Of a stretch of DNA of 8,537 bases, positions 1-7,432 are shown piece after piece. The stretch covers positions 4,618,910 through 4,627,446 of the forward strand of contig CP059258.1 in assembly GCA_013693795.1 (NCBI GenBank), written 5' to 3'. The stretch's first letter is position 1. Every line of letters starts with the position of its first letter. The translations under genes were made by a program, and so were the position numbers. The notes under the pieces were generated by a model, which saw only the letters and a program-made list of their open reading frames with translations, was not told the DNA's origin and made no database searches. The DNA is from Anaerolineae bacterium. Lineage in GTDB: Bacteria > Chloroflexota > Anaerolineae > SSC4 > Amarolineaceae.

Positions 1-1128
1 GGAGCGGTCTACTACGCTGAGGCGACGCATGACTATCCGGCGGCCCGCGCAGCGGCTGATCGGGCGATCGCCTGCGCGCAGGTCGCACATTCCGGTGACA
101 GTGAGATGGCGGCGCGGGTACAGTTGGGCTGGGTGCTCTTTCGGCAGGGTGAGTACACGGTCGTCATCGATCAGGCACAGGTCGTCCTGGCGATGGCGCG
201 GGTCAGCGGTTCCAAGCCGCTGCAAGCCGAAAGCCTACGCCTGTTGGGGTGTGCCAACAGGAACTGGGCGAACTGGCGCCCGGTCGCAGCAATCTGGAAG
301 AGGCGCTGCGTCTGTATCAGGAGCTGGGCGATCGGCGTGGCGAAAGCAAAGTCGCATCCAACCTCGCCGTCAATATGCGCGGTGAGCACCGTTTCGTCGA
401 GGCCAGACAGTGGTACGACCGGGCGCTGGCGATGGTGCGCAGCATTGGCGATCGGCGCAACGAGGTGATGATTCTCAACAATTTGGGTGTGCTCTCGATC
501 AGCATCGGTGATATCGAGGTGGGCCGCAGTTACTTCGAACAGGCCTCTGTCATCGCGCGAGGTGGGCGAACGCATGTCGTTGGGCGCGGTTTGGGTCAAT
601 CTGAGCACGATCTGCCGCATCCAGGAAGACTTCGCGCAGGCCCTGGCTTACGCCGGGCAGGCGCTCGATGTTTTCAGGGCCATTGGCACGCCCTACGGCG
701 AAGCGCACGCCTGGATGCGCATCGGTCACGCCCAGGTCGGATTGGTGCAGCTGGAGGAGGCCGCTGCGTCGTACAGCAATGCGCTGACGCTTCGCCGCCA
801 GAGCGGTGAACATCAGTCGGCGTTGGAGGCGCTAACCGGGCTGGCCCGCGTCCACCTGCTGCAAGGTGATGCGGCTCAGGCATTGAACGATCTGGACGAG
901 GTCTGAAGGACATCGCCAACGGCGATGAATTCAAGGGGCCGAAGAGCCGCTGTGGATCTACCTGACAGCCTATCAGGTGCTGCGGGCCAACGACGACGCA
1001 CGCCGAGACCGTCCTGGCCACGGCCTACCGGCAGTTGCAGGACAGCGCCGCCAAATTCGCCGATGACCGCACCCGCGCTGTTCCTGGCCAACATCCCCCA
1101 CCACCGTGAGATCATCAAGGCGGCGACG
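1..1128 (+). CDS. C-terminal part of a TPR-repeat regulator (AfsR/SARP-like), frameshifted, 5' end outside window
   Basis: Reconstructed across several frame changes, this region gives about seven tetratricopeptide repeats, helical hairpins that bind protein partners. Visible repeat cores include EALRLYQELGDRRGESKVAS, ILNNLGVLSISIGD, YFEQASVIA, ALAYAGQALDVFRAIG, AHAWMRIGHAQVGL and LARVHLLQGDAAQALNDLDE. The segment after the repeats (EEPLWIYLTAYQVLRAND, then a block ending NIPHHREI) matches the usual end of TPR domains in Chloroflexota AfsR/SARP-type regulators, whose DNA-binding and NTPase parts would lie left of the window. Frame is followed as frame 1 to about 248, frame 3 to about 558, frame 1 to about 903, then changes near 938, 995 and 1078. 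The TGA at 904-906 is not the true end: adding one C restores DEVLKD and the family continues for about 70 residues. The last segment is in the same open frame as the proline-rich linker that follows, so this may be one gene with the next entry. The TPR call is firm; the AfsR-type assignment is inferred. Confidence 0.8.
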
Positions 1129-1881
1129 GGTGAGAATCCACCGGCCCCGCCGCCTCCTTCCACGGCTGCGGCTGCGCCGACGGAACCGGCCCCCGGTCGC
1201 GACCGCGATACCGGCGACCGTTCCGTCGCCGGCGGGCGCACCCAACCTGGCGCCAACGCCGGGGGCGGCGCCGGCGCCGCCCCGGCGTTGGCGCCAGAAG
1301 TCACACCCACCTCCGCTGAGCCTCCGGGCGTGCGTAGGGCACTGTCATGGTTCCGCCGGCCGGCGGTGCGCCGCGGCGTTGGCGTTGGTGGCCGTGCTGC
1401 TGTTGTTGGCTGCGCTGGCCCTGATCCTGCCGCGCCTGTCCGCGCAGGGCGCCGCCTGTCCGCCGGCCTGCGCGGCCGCTGACCTGGCGGGGCGCAGCTG
1501 GCCGGGCAAAAACTGGTGGGGTCGATTTCAGCCGCGCCAACCTGTACGGCGCCCACTTCGGCAAGGCCGATCTTCTCGCCTCTGTCTTCATCAGCGCCAC
1601 CCTGGCCAACGCTGACCTGCGCGACGCCAGCCTGCGCGGGCCGACCTGCGGGGGCCAATCTGCGTGGGGCCAACCTGGCCGGGGCCGACCTCACCTCGGC
1701 CGACCTGCGCGGCGCCACGCTGGTCGGCGCCGACCTCACGGCCGCCGACTTGACCGACGTCGATCTGGCGGGGGCCAATCTGGCCGCGGCGGAGCTGGCC
1801 GGCGTCGCCTTGACCGGCGCCCGTTACGCGGATGACACGCGCTGGCCGTTTGGTTTCACACCACCGGCGGAGGGGCCGTGA
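1129..1881 (+). CDS. Proline-rich linker, transmembrane helix and pentapeptide-repeat domain; probably the C-terminal part of the preceding gene
   Basis: After the TPR end comes an Ala/Pro-rich stretch ([19 protein letters not shown] and similar), a basic segment ([14 protein letters not shown]), one hydrophobic helix ([18 protein letters not shown]) near 1370-1430, a CPPAC cysteine pair, and then a pentapeptide-repeat domain to the TGA at 1879-1881. Repeats follow A(D/N)Lx[37 protein letters not shown] and similar, about 20 units forming a right-handed quadrilateral beta-helix. The basic residues before the helix suggest that the N-terminal side is cytoplasmic and the repeats lie outside, though this is inference. 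Frame changes near 1195, 1285, 1372, 1498, 1518-1521 and 1638-1640 are mostly lost bases in G runs; after correction the repeat register is continuous. I see no well-placed ribosome site; ATG 1347 is a possible separate start but reads out of frame with the helix. Alternative: an independent membrane pentapeptide protein. Pentapeptide identification is secure; gene boundaries are not. Confidence 0.72.
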
Positions 1882-1935
1882 ACGGCGGTTGGCTGTTTGT
1901 ACGACCCACACACGATGGTAAACCAGCGTTGGCGC

Positions 1936-1964
1936 GTACAGGTGCGCGTGCTGCGCACCTGTAC
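1936..1964. terminator. Perfect 12-bp hairpin between convergent genes, likely bidirectional terminator
   Basis: GTACAGGTGCGC (1936-1947) and GCGCACCTGTAC (1953-1964) are perfect inverted copies around a 5-base loop. It lies 54 bases after the plus-strand stop and 11 bases after the minus-strand stop, where a shared terminator for two convergent transcripts is expected. There is no clear run of T on either side, so it is not a textbook intrinsic terminator. In GC-rich bacteria hairpins without a U tract often sit at gene ends; a transcript-stabilising 3' stem is the main alternative. Confidence 0.6.
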
Positions 1965-1975
1965 CGATGGTAGCT

Positions 1976-4900
1976 TCAGCCGGCGCGTGGACGGCGGCGG
2001 TAGGCCAGCAGGGCGCCGACCAGAAACAGCGGTATCAGCGCCAGCCAGGCGGGCCAGACGTGCTGCACATGGATGCTGGTCAGCGTGACGGCGGTGGGGG
2101 CGACGAAGACAGCGCTGACCGGGCCAAAGCGCGCTGTAGCGCCCTGGAAGGTCACCGTTTCGAGCCAGTAGTAGTAGGTCGCGCCTGGGATCAAGTCGGT
2201 ATTGTCCGGCCAGGTGTAGACGAAGCCGCCCGCGCCACCCGGCGCCTGCGACGGGATCAGTGCGGCGTTGGCTGACGGTCCGGGCCGTCCGGTGATGTAC
2301 CGCGGTAGAGGTTGAAGCCGCGGTTATCCAGTTCACTGGTGGTTTCCCAGGTGACCAGGATGTGGTCGCCCTGTTGCTCAGCGCTGAAGTCGGCCAATTG
2401 CACGGCCAGAACGCCGCTCTTGAAGGCTGTGAAGGCCGAAAAGCCGCTTTGGCCGCTGGCTGAGAAGCTCGTACCGCTGACAGCCCCTGGCTCGGCCCAG
2501 GCCGGCCCGCCATCCCACTTCTTGCCGTTCATGGCTTCCGCGCCGACTACGTCACCGGCCGTGAAGCCGAACGTGGCGCCGTAGGACAGGCCGCCGATGG
2601 TCCCATTCTGTACGCCGGTCCAATACCGTGTGATATAGGTGGTGGCTTCGGCCGGCTTGTTGGGGTGAACGGCGTCTGTCACGCGGAAGCAGACCGCGGC
2701 ATTGCTGTAGCTGGCGCCGCTGACGCTGAAGGACGTCACCGGGGAGTATTCGGGTGTGCCGGCGGCGTCGCCGATGGGGTAGTCGTACGAACCGTTGCCG
2801 GCAAACTGCTTGCACAGCGCCGGCGCCGTCGGCCACGATCATGCGGGTGTCGCCAAACGCACCACTGATCGCTGACGCCGAGGGTCCCAGGGTCAGATCG
2901 TTGCTGCCCAGGGTCAGCCGGCCGTTGGTGAGCGTGAGCTGGCTGCTCACCCGCGCGGCCGGACGAGGGAGACGCCGGCGACGTTGTTGATCGTCACGTT
3001 GTTGAAGGTGGTATCAGCGCTGCCGCCGATGGTCTGCGCGGCGGCGCCGTTGAACGTGACGCTGCCGCCGTTATGGATGTAGTTGCCGTTGTGGGTCCAG
3101 TTGCCGGCGACGTTCATGTTGCCGGCCGGCCCCGTCACGCTGCCGGCGCTCTCGAGGAAGATGTCGAAGAACGAGCGATGGACGCGCCGCCGATGGCCTG
3201 GCCGCCGGAACCGTTGAAGTGGACTGCACCGCTGCCGTGCGTGAACGCGCCGTTGTTGGTCCAGTTGCCGCCGACGTTCATGGTCAGCCCGTTGGCGTTC
3301 AACGTGCCGCCAGAGATGGTCACGTCGTTCTTCACGGTCAAGGGGTTGGCGACGAAACGCGCCGTCGGCGAGTTGGTGGCGTTCACCACCAGGTTGTAGA
3401 TGGGCGCGGTGCTGTTGATGCGGATCGTCTGGCTTGCGGGTGTCAAGGCATCACCGATTTGCAGGACACCACCCGTGACATCATAGGTAGTGGAAAGGAT
3501 GATGATGTCAGCGGTCGAGTTGGAAGAGACCCGCCTGATCGCAAGGGTTCCACCATTCATCGTGAAGGGAACGCCTGAATTCAATTCGAACGGCGCTCTT
3601 GTGGTGCTTGTGCTGCCGACCGTGTTCACCGTGACGGCGCCACCCGATTGGGTGAAGGTTCCTGCTGACGTGCCGCTATTGGGTGAGAACCTGCCGGCGA
3701 TATTCAGCGCCCCGCCTTCCATGATCAAGGTTCCGTTGTTCAGGTAGGTGATGCTGTTTCCGGAGCTTGTCCCGACGTTGACGGTCCCGGCCGAAATTCG
3801 CAGCAAGCCGGCGTTGAGTGTCCAGCTAAAGTTCCCGGCATTGATCGTGCCTCCGTTGTTCCAGAAGCCCGCGGTACCGCCGATGGATGGCGCAGATGTA
3901 AAGGGCGACAGAGTCGACGCGCTCGACAGCTTGAACGTTCCTGACGTCAGCACGAGCGGATTGGCGGCGGCATTCAAGGTCATCAACGATGTCACTTCGA
4001 GAATCCTCTCCTTGGCGCCCTTGTCGACCTGAAGGATGTAGAAGTTCGTGGTCGATGCGCCGGCAATCTCCTGATAGGAGTTGGTCCCATTGAAGTCGAC
4101 CGTTCCGATCCCCCGGTTGAAGGTTCCGTCGTTGATCCAGTCCCCCGCTACCGCCAGGGTGTAGGCGGTCGCGCCGCTCATGGTCAGCGAGGCGCCGCTC
4201 TCGATGGTGATCCCATTGCAGACCGCGCCCGCGGCGTTGATCTGTGGCTGATTGGCCGGCGCTGCGGGGATGATCACATTATCGGCGCTGGTCGGCACGG
4301 CATTCGTAGACCAGTTGCCGGCCGTAAACCAGTCGGTCGAGACGGCGCCGGTCCAGTTGGCGCCGCCGCAGCTATAGTCGCCGGGCGCCTTTTTGACGGC
4401 CATGGTGCGCTGGCCTTCGTTGGAGCCGGTCACCGCGCTCACCGCATAGTATTCACTGCCCACGATGCTCTGCCCGGTCAGGGTTGCGCTGGCGCCGTTG
4501 AACGTAATGTTGGAAGTGACCTCTTCCATGTACATGGAACCCAGGCGATACACTTTGTAGGCGGTAGCGCCGGAAACGGCGCCCCACTTCAGAATTACCA
4601 CATCGCTGCAGACACTGAAGATCCGGAAGCTCTCGGGCACGGCGCCGATATAGTTTACATCGCTCTCCGAGGTCAACGCGCCGCGCTGCGCGGAACTTGA
4701 TGGTGTGGATGCCGCTGACCGCCGGCGCTCCACTGATAGGTGCGGCTGGCGGCGTCGTAGCCGCTGGCAATGGTCACCCAATCACCACCGTCGAGCGATA
4801 GGCCAGGGAGAAGGTCCCGCTGCCGCCGTAGCTGTCCCACTTCAGGTGGTAGGTTGAGCCGGAGACGAAGCGGTGATCCTTCAGCGGGAACATCATCTGC

Positions 4901-6760
4901 AGTTCATCCATCAGGAACTCGTAGGTCAGGTAGTAGGTCTGCGGACCGGAGGGCACGTTGGCGCCGCTCACCTCGACCGTCCAGTTGCCCGCCGCCGGAT
5001 TGTCCACCGTCACCTGCTCGATGGTGTTCAGGTTGTCCACCCGCGCACGGCCGGCGTGTCGAGCTTGGCCGCGCTGGAGGGCGTGCTGCTGTCCAACACC
5101 CAGGGGTTGTAGGGGTGTTCGAGGGGTCTTTGACCACCAGGTTCAGGTCGTTGACGATGGCCGGATTGGCGTTCAACGCCGCAGCCACGTCCGGCCACAC
5201 GATCATGACCCGCACTTGTCTGGTGTTGGCAGGCACCGTGATCGTATGGGTGTTCGTGCCGCCGTTCGAGACCGAGCTGGTGAGGAATTGGGCGTTGTCA
5301 ATGACATTGTACGCCCGACGCAGGTTCGGCCGGCCATAACCATGCTTGAAATCAGGCCCGGCGTTGCCCAGGTCGTCGGCCGTGTTCAGCATGATCGCCC
5401 GCAGCAGGCTGGAGGGTCATTGCCGCCGTTTTTGGTCTTGTAGACCTGCGCCAACTGCGTCACTTCGCCGGTCACCTTGGGCGGCGAACGATGTGCCGTC
5501 GGCGCCTTCGATCACCAATTGCGGGATGATGCGACCGTCCAGCATCGGGCCGCGGCTGCTGAAGCCGATGAGGCCATCGGCCGGGCTGAGCGCCGATGGC
5601 GAACATATTCTTGTTCATCTTCATCGCGCCGGTGATGGTGGCCCACGTGGGGAAGGCGTACGGCGCATACCCCGTCTGCTCGCCCGAATTGCCGGCGGAG
5701 TACACCACCAGATGGTTGGGATACGCGGCGATGCGCAGATCGTGGTCGCGGGCCAGCGAGTCATACCCGCCCGATGGTATTGTGCCGGCGCCGTAGGAGT
5801 GGTTGGTGTAGCGCAGGTTGTGCGATGTGTACAGGGTCGCGTAGTCTGGGTACGCATCGATGCTCAAGAACGTGGCCCCCAGGCGTTGTTGCGGTTGGTC
5901 GGGTCCCAGGTTGCCCGCGCCGCCGGCGTTTTGTGTCACGCCGATCTTGTGGTCGGAGGGGCGCCGACCACCATCTCGGTCAACCGGCCTTCCACATCGA
6001 CCAGGTTGTCCACCGTGCCGCCCTCGCCGATCCCCACGACCACCCCGCGCCGTTGTAGTTCAGGCCGTTGTAGTCGGTGTTCAGGTAGTTGGCGCGGCCG
6101 CTGGCGTTGCGGTAGTCGTATGGTTCCAGCACCGGTTCCTCCGGCTCCGGCCCCAGAAACTGCAGGTAGGGCAGCGCGATGATCTCCTCCAGCCGGGCCG
6201 GATCGATAGCGATGTCCAACTGGCGCGAGTAGTCGCGCTGCGCCTCGATGACGACGCCCCTGGCCTGCAGATCCGCCATGACACTGGCGGCATCCAGCGT
6301 GGCGTAATAGCTGACCACCAGCCTGTCCACCGGCTGCCCCTCGGCGCAGGGCGGCCAGCCGCGGCTCCAGCCGCACGACATCGGGCACATCGACGATGGT
6401 CAACGCCTGACCGGCCAGCTGGTTTAGATCGGAACGCACTTCAATGACCGCGAAGTAGGTGTCGACGGGCAGGTAATCCGCCAGAAAGATCCCGCCCGCT
6501 TCCCATTGTTTGCGGTCACTTTCGCTGGGAATCTGGGCGAACTGAATCAGCTTGAAGTACTTGCCGTCGAAGATCCCATCTGGCGCGACTGCGACCTGGT
6601 CGGGCGGTATCAGATCCGGCGTGATCGGCCCGCTGACCAGGCCGATCGGCTTGACGCCGCCAGGCTCAGCATACAAAGCGCCGGTCGCCAACAGGGCGAT
6701 CAGGACAGCGAAACCGCCCATCAACAATGTTCTTATCAGGGTTCTGGCTGTGGGTTGCAT
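1976..6760 (-). CDS. Large secreted S8 (subtilisin-family) multi-domain surface protease with C-terminal membrane anchor, many frameshifts
   Basis: The start ATG (6758-6760) follows GGAGG with 9-base spacing. Domains in order by position: signal peptide starting MQPTARTLIRTLL, ending near ATGALYA; I9-like prodomain about 6490-6140 (DRLVVSYYATLDAASVMADL); S8 catalytic domain about 6070-5300, with His in SDHK (5949-5951), oxyanion Asn in SAGNSG (5688-5690) and Ser in GTSFAAP (5489-5491), but Glu in GIGEGG (6023-6025) where Asp is usual. Next come a beta-sandwich (VNDLNLVV to VPSGPQTYYL, 5290-4900), an Ig-like module (LKWDSYGGSGTFSL), a fibronectin-III module (about 4655-4385, KWGAVSGATAYKVYRLG), a GNW-type beta-helix-like region (4370-2860), a GSYDYPIGD...RYWTG module (2810-2430), and a second fibronectin-like module (VTWETTSELDNRGFNLYR). 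The end is a helix (WPAWLALIPLFLVGALLAY) with an RRR tail, without LPXTG. Frame changes lie near 6345, 6044, 5960, 5905, 5885, 5590, 5480, 5415, 5112, 5042, 4789, 4725, 4690, 3170, 2950, 2818 and 2280. Role: extracellular protein cleavage or surface binding; substrate unknown. Confidence 0.88.
3018..4157 (-). repeat. Three degenerate GNW-type protein repeats in the beta-helix-like region of the S8 protein
   Basis: Three copies of a repeat of about 34 residues are visible on the minus strand. Copy 1 (about 4157-4055) starts LAVAGDWINDGTFNRG and ends EIAGAS. Copy 2 (about 3281-3180) starts MNVGGNWTNNGAFTHG and ends AIGGAS. Copy 3 (about 3116-3018) starts MNVAGNWTHNGNYIHN and ends TIGGSA. Each has W-x-N/H-D/N-G, then a V-x-F-NG strand and a QxIGG-like end, followed by an FNN- or FYIL-type strand. 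Copies 2 and 3 are adjacent and closest. This pattern is typical of long stalk-like beta-helical surface proteins. The copies have diverged at DNA level, so they are not a recent tandem duplication. Confidence 0.7.
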
Positions 6761-6769
6761 TGGAACATA

Positions 6770-6774
6770 CCTCC
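6770..6774 (-). promoter_or_regulatory. Ribosome binding site of the S8 protease
   Basis: GGAGG on the minus strand lies 9 bases upstream of the ATG that opens the signal peptide. It sits in the 22-base gap after the upstream small gene and fixes the protease start at 6760. The open frame extends further upstream to 7021, but that stretch is out of frame over the small gene and is not protein-like. Confidence 0.8.
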
Positions 6775-6782
6775 GCTGAAAG

Positions 6783-6992
6783 TTATGTGGCCGCCATTTC
6801 GGCCTCGCAGATGTCGGCCGGACGTTGGTCATACTCCGCCAGTAAGAATCGCACCAGCGCTTCCGCGCTGGGAAAGGACAGCATCTCGCCGGTCGCCGTG
6901 TTCTGGACGGACGCGACCCAGCGGGTCGCCGTGGCGCTCTGCGCCCGCCGGAGGCGAAGCAGATACGAAACATAGCTGGGGTTGGGCTGCAC
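6783..6992 (-). CDS. Small conserved hypothetical protein, 69 aa ('YLLRLxR' type), cotranscribed with the protease
   Basis: The chosen start is GTG (6990-6992), 8 bases after AAGGAG; the longer frame upstream (to 7127) is Arg/Cys-rich and unlike a protein. The product begins MQPNPSYVSYLLRLRRAQ, continues with RWVASVQNTATGEMLSFPSA and ends EALVRFLLAEYDQ plus a short acidic tail. I recognise this pattern, a short beta strand YLLRLxR, then W-x-A/V-S-hydrophobic, a turn with TGE, and a 'F.S.EAL..FL' helix, as a small protein of unknown function common beside other genes in Chloroflexota; the memory is of the pattern, not of a named family. There is no signal peptide or membrane helix, so it is likely cytoplasmic. 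The stop is 22 bases before the protease ATG, so the two are probably one operon. It is the only gene in the window with no frame change. Function unknown; a partner or regulator role is possible but unsupported. Confidence 0.72.
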   Translation of the reverse strand: MQPNPSYVSYLLRLRRAQSATATRWVASVQNTATGEMLSFPSAEALVRFLLAEYDQRPADICEAEMAAT

Positions 6993-7000
6993 GTTGTCTG

Positions 7001-7006
7001 CTCCTT
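7001..7006 (-). promoter_or_regulatory. Ribosome binding site of the small 69-aa gene
   Basis: AAGGAG on the minus strand, 8 bases before the GTG at 6990-6992. This is the strongest Shine-Dalgarno match in the upstream part of the frame and decides the GTG start over ATG codons further upstream (for example 7032-7034). Confidence 0.65.
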
Positions 7007-7017
7007 CCCTGCCGCGA

Positions 7018-7212
7018 TCATCGACCACCGCCATCGGATGTGACATACCCGTACAGGTCGCCGCCCAAACTCGCGTTCTGCACCGGGTACTTATGATCGG
7101 GCGGGGCACCATCCGGACAGCCGGCATCGCACAGCAGCGGCTTCGCCCAGCCGGGCGGCTGTTCTATGGCTTCATCCAGGCCATATCCTGAAGTATACGC
7201 GGAACCAATCAC
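7018..7212 (-). CDS. Possible 64-aa hypothetical peptide upstream of the small gene (weak)
   Basis: An open frame from GTG (7210-7212) to TGA (7018-7020) gives a 64-residue product starting MIGSAYTSGYGLDEAIEQPP, with a CDAGC pair in the middle and a Gly/Asp-rich end (GGDLYGYVTSDGGGR). The composition is not the Arg/Ala-rich pattern of most shadow frames here, and it ends 25 bases before the next start in the operon direction. Against it, the nearest purine-rich site (AAGGGG) is 16 bases from the GTG, too far, and I recognise no family. A TATACT hexamer within it (7192-7197, minus strand) could instead be a -10 element, in which case this stretch would be leader DNA. It could also be a remnant of a larger gene. 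Treat as tentative. Confidence 0.25.
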   Translation of the reverse strand: MIGSAYTSGYGLDEAIEQPPGWAKPLLCDAGCPDGAPPDHKYPVQNASLGGDLYGYVTSDGGGR

Positions 7213-7260
7213 AGGATTATCACAGCCACCCCTTCTGGTGGGCGCCGGTCGCGATTATTC

Positions 7261-7269
7261 TGCTATAAT
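7261..7269 (+). promoter_or_regulatory. Extended -10 promoter candidate for the BTAD regulator
   Basis: TGCTATAAT is an exact extended -10 element (TGn plus consensus TATAAT) in an A/T island (about 7252-7272) surrounded by GC-rich DNA. No TTGACA-like -35 is seen at 16-18 bases, which an extended -10 can tolerate. Transcription would begin near 7276, giving a leader of roughly 155 bases that contains the inverted repeat at 7359-7380. The same island reads TATTAT on the minus strand (7265-7270), so it could also serve the protease operon. Confidence 0.45.
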
Positions 7270-7358
7270 ATGTGGAATCCGGCCTGGCGGGCCAGAGCCG
7301 CCAGCGCCTGGCTGCTTTCTCGATCATCTGGGGCCATCCCAACCGAATGACTGACCTG

Positions 7359-7380
7359 GCGTGAACGGCTCTGTTCACGC
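7359..7380. repeat. 8-bp perfect inverted repeat in the leader of the BTAD regulator
   Basis: GCGTGAAC (7359-7366) and GTTCACGC (7373-7380) are exact inverted copies around 6 bases, ending 52 bases before the regulator's ATG. The dyad could be an operator for a dimeric regulator, including autoregulation, or a leader hairpin. There is no T tract to suggest a terminator. The rest of 7213-7432 holds the A/T island at 7252-7272 and a minor CTGGC/GCCAG dyad at 7284-7295; I see no gene there. Confidence 0.5.
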
Positions 7381-7421
7381 GAGATTACGCAGGAACGCGC
7401 CCTGGGTAGGCGAAGTGGTTC

Positions 7422-7426
7422 AGGAG
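7422..7426 (+). promoter_or_regulatory. Ribosome binding site of the BTAD regulator
   Basis: AGGAG with 6-base spacing to ATG 7433-7435. It selects this start over the longer frame beginning at 7361, whose extra residues do not match the family, while MSHLHLSLFGGF is the usual opening of SARP/BTAD regulators. Confidence 0.75.
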
Positions 7427-7432
7427 TGTACG

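Noticed and set aside
904..906. TGA as the end of the TPR gene
   Set aside because: One missing C explains it; the family's C-terminal block (EEPLWIYLTAYQVL to NIPHHREI) continues after it.
876..1778. A 300-residue open frame on the minus strand
   Set aside because: It is Ala/Pro/Gly/Arg-rich and lies opposite the proline linker and pentapeptide repeats; its repeated VGA/QVG pattern is the complement of the pentapeptide codons.
1960..1990. LPXTG-type or PEP-CTERM sorting signal at the S8 C-terminus
   Set aside because: The end is a hydrophobic helix with an Arg tail, but no LPXTG or PEP motif precedes it, so only a membrane anchor is claimed.
3073..4032. Several plus-strand open frames across the beta-helix-like region
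   Set aside because: They are complements of a low-stop, repetitive minus-strand coding region whose protein has clear domains; the plus-strand products resemble no family and lack ribosome sites.
4770..6447. Long plus-strand open frames opposite the S8 catalytic and prodomain regions
   Set aside because: The minus strand encodes recognisable S8 motifs (GTSFAAP, SAGNSG); the plus products are Arg/Ser/Pro-rich shadows.
5936..7021. Minus-strand frame starting at 7021 as a longer protease N-terminus
   Set aside because: The first 87 residues are Arg/Pro/Cys-rich and overlap the small gene in another frame; the ATG at 6760 has GGAGG and opens a clear signal peptide.
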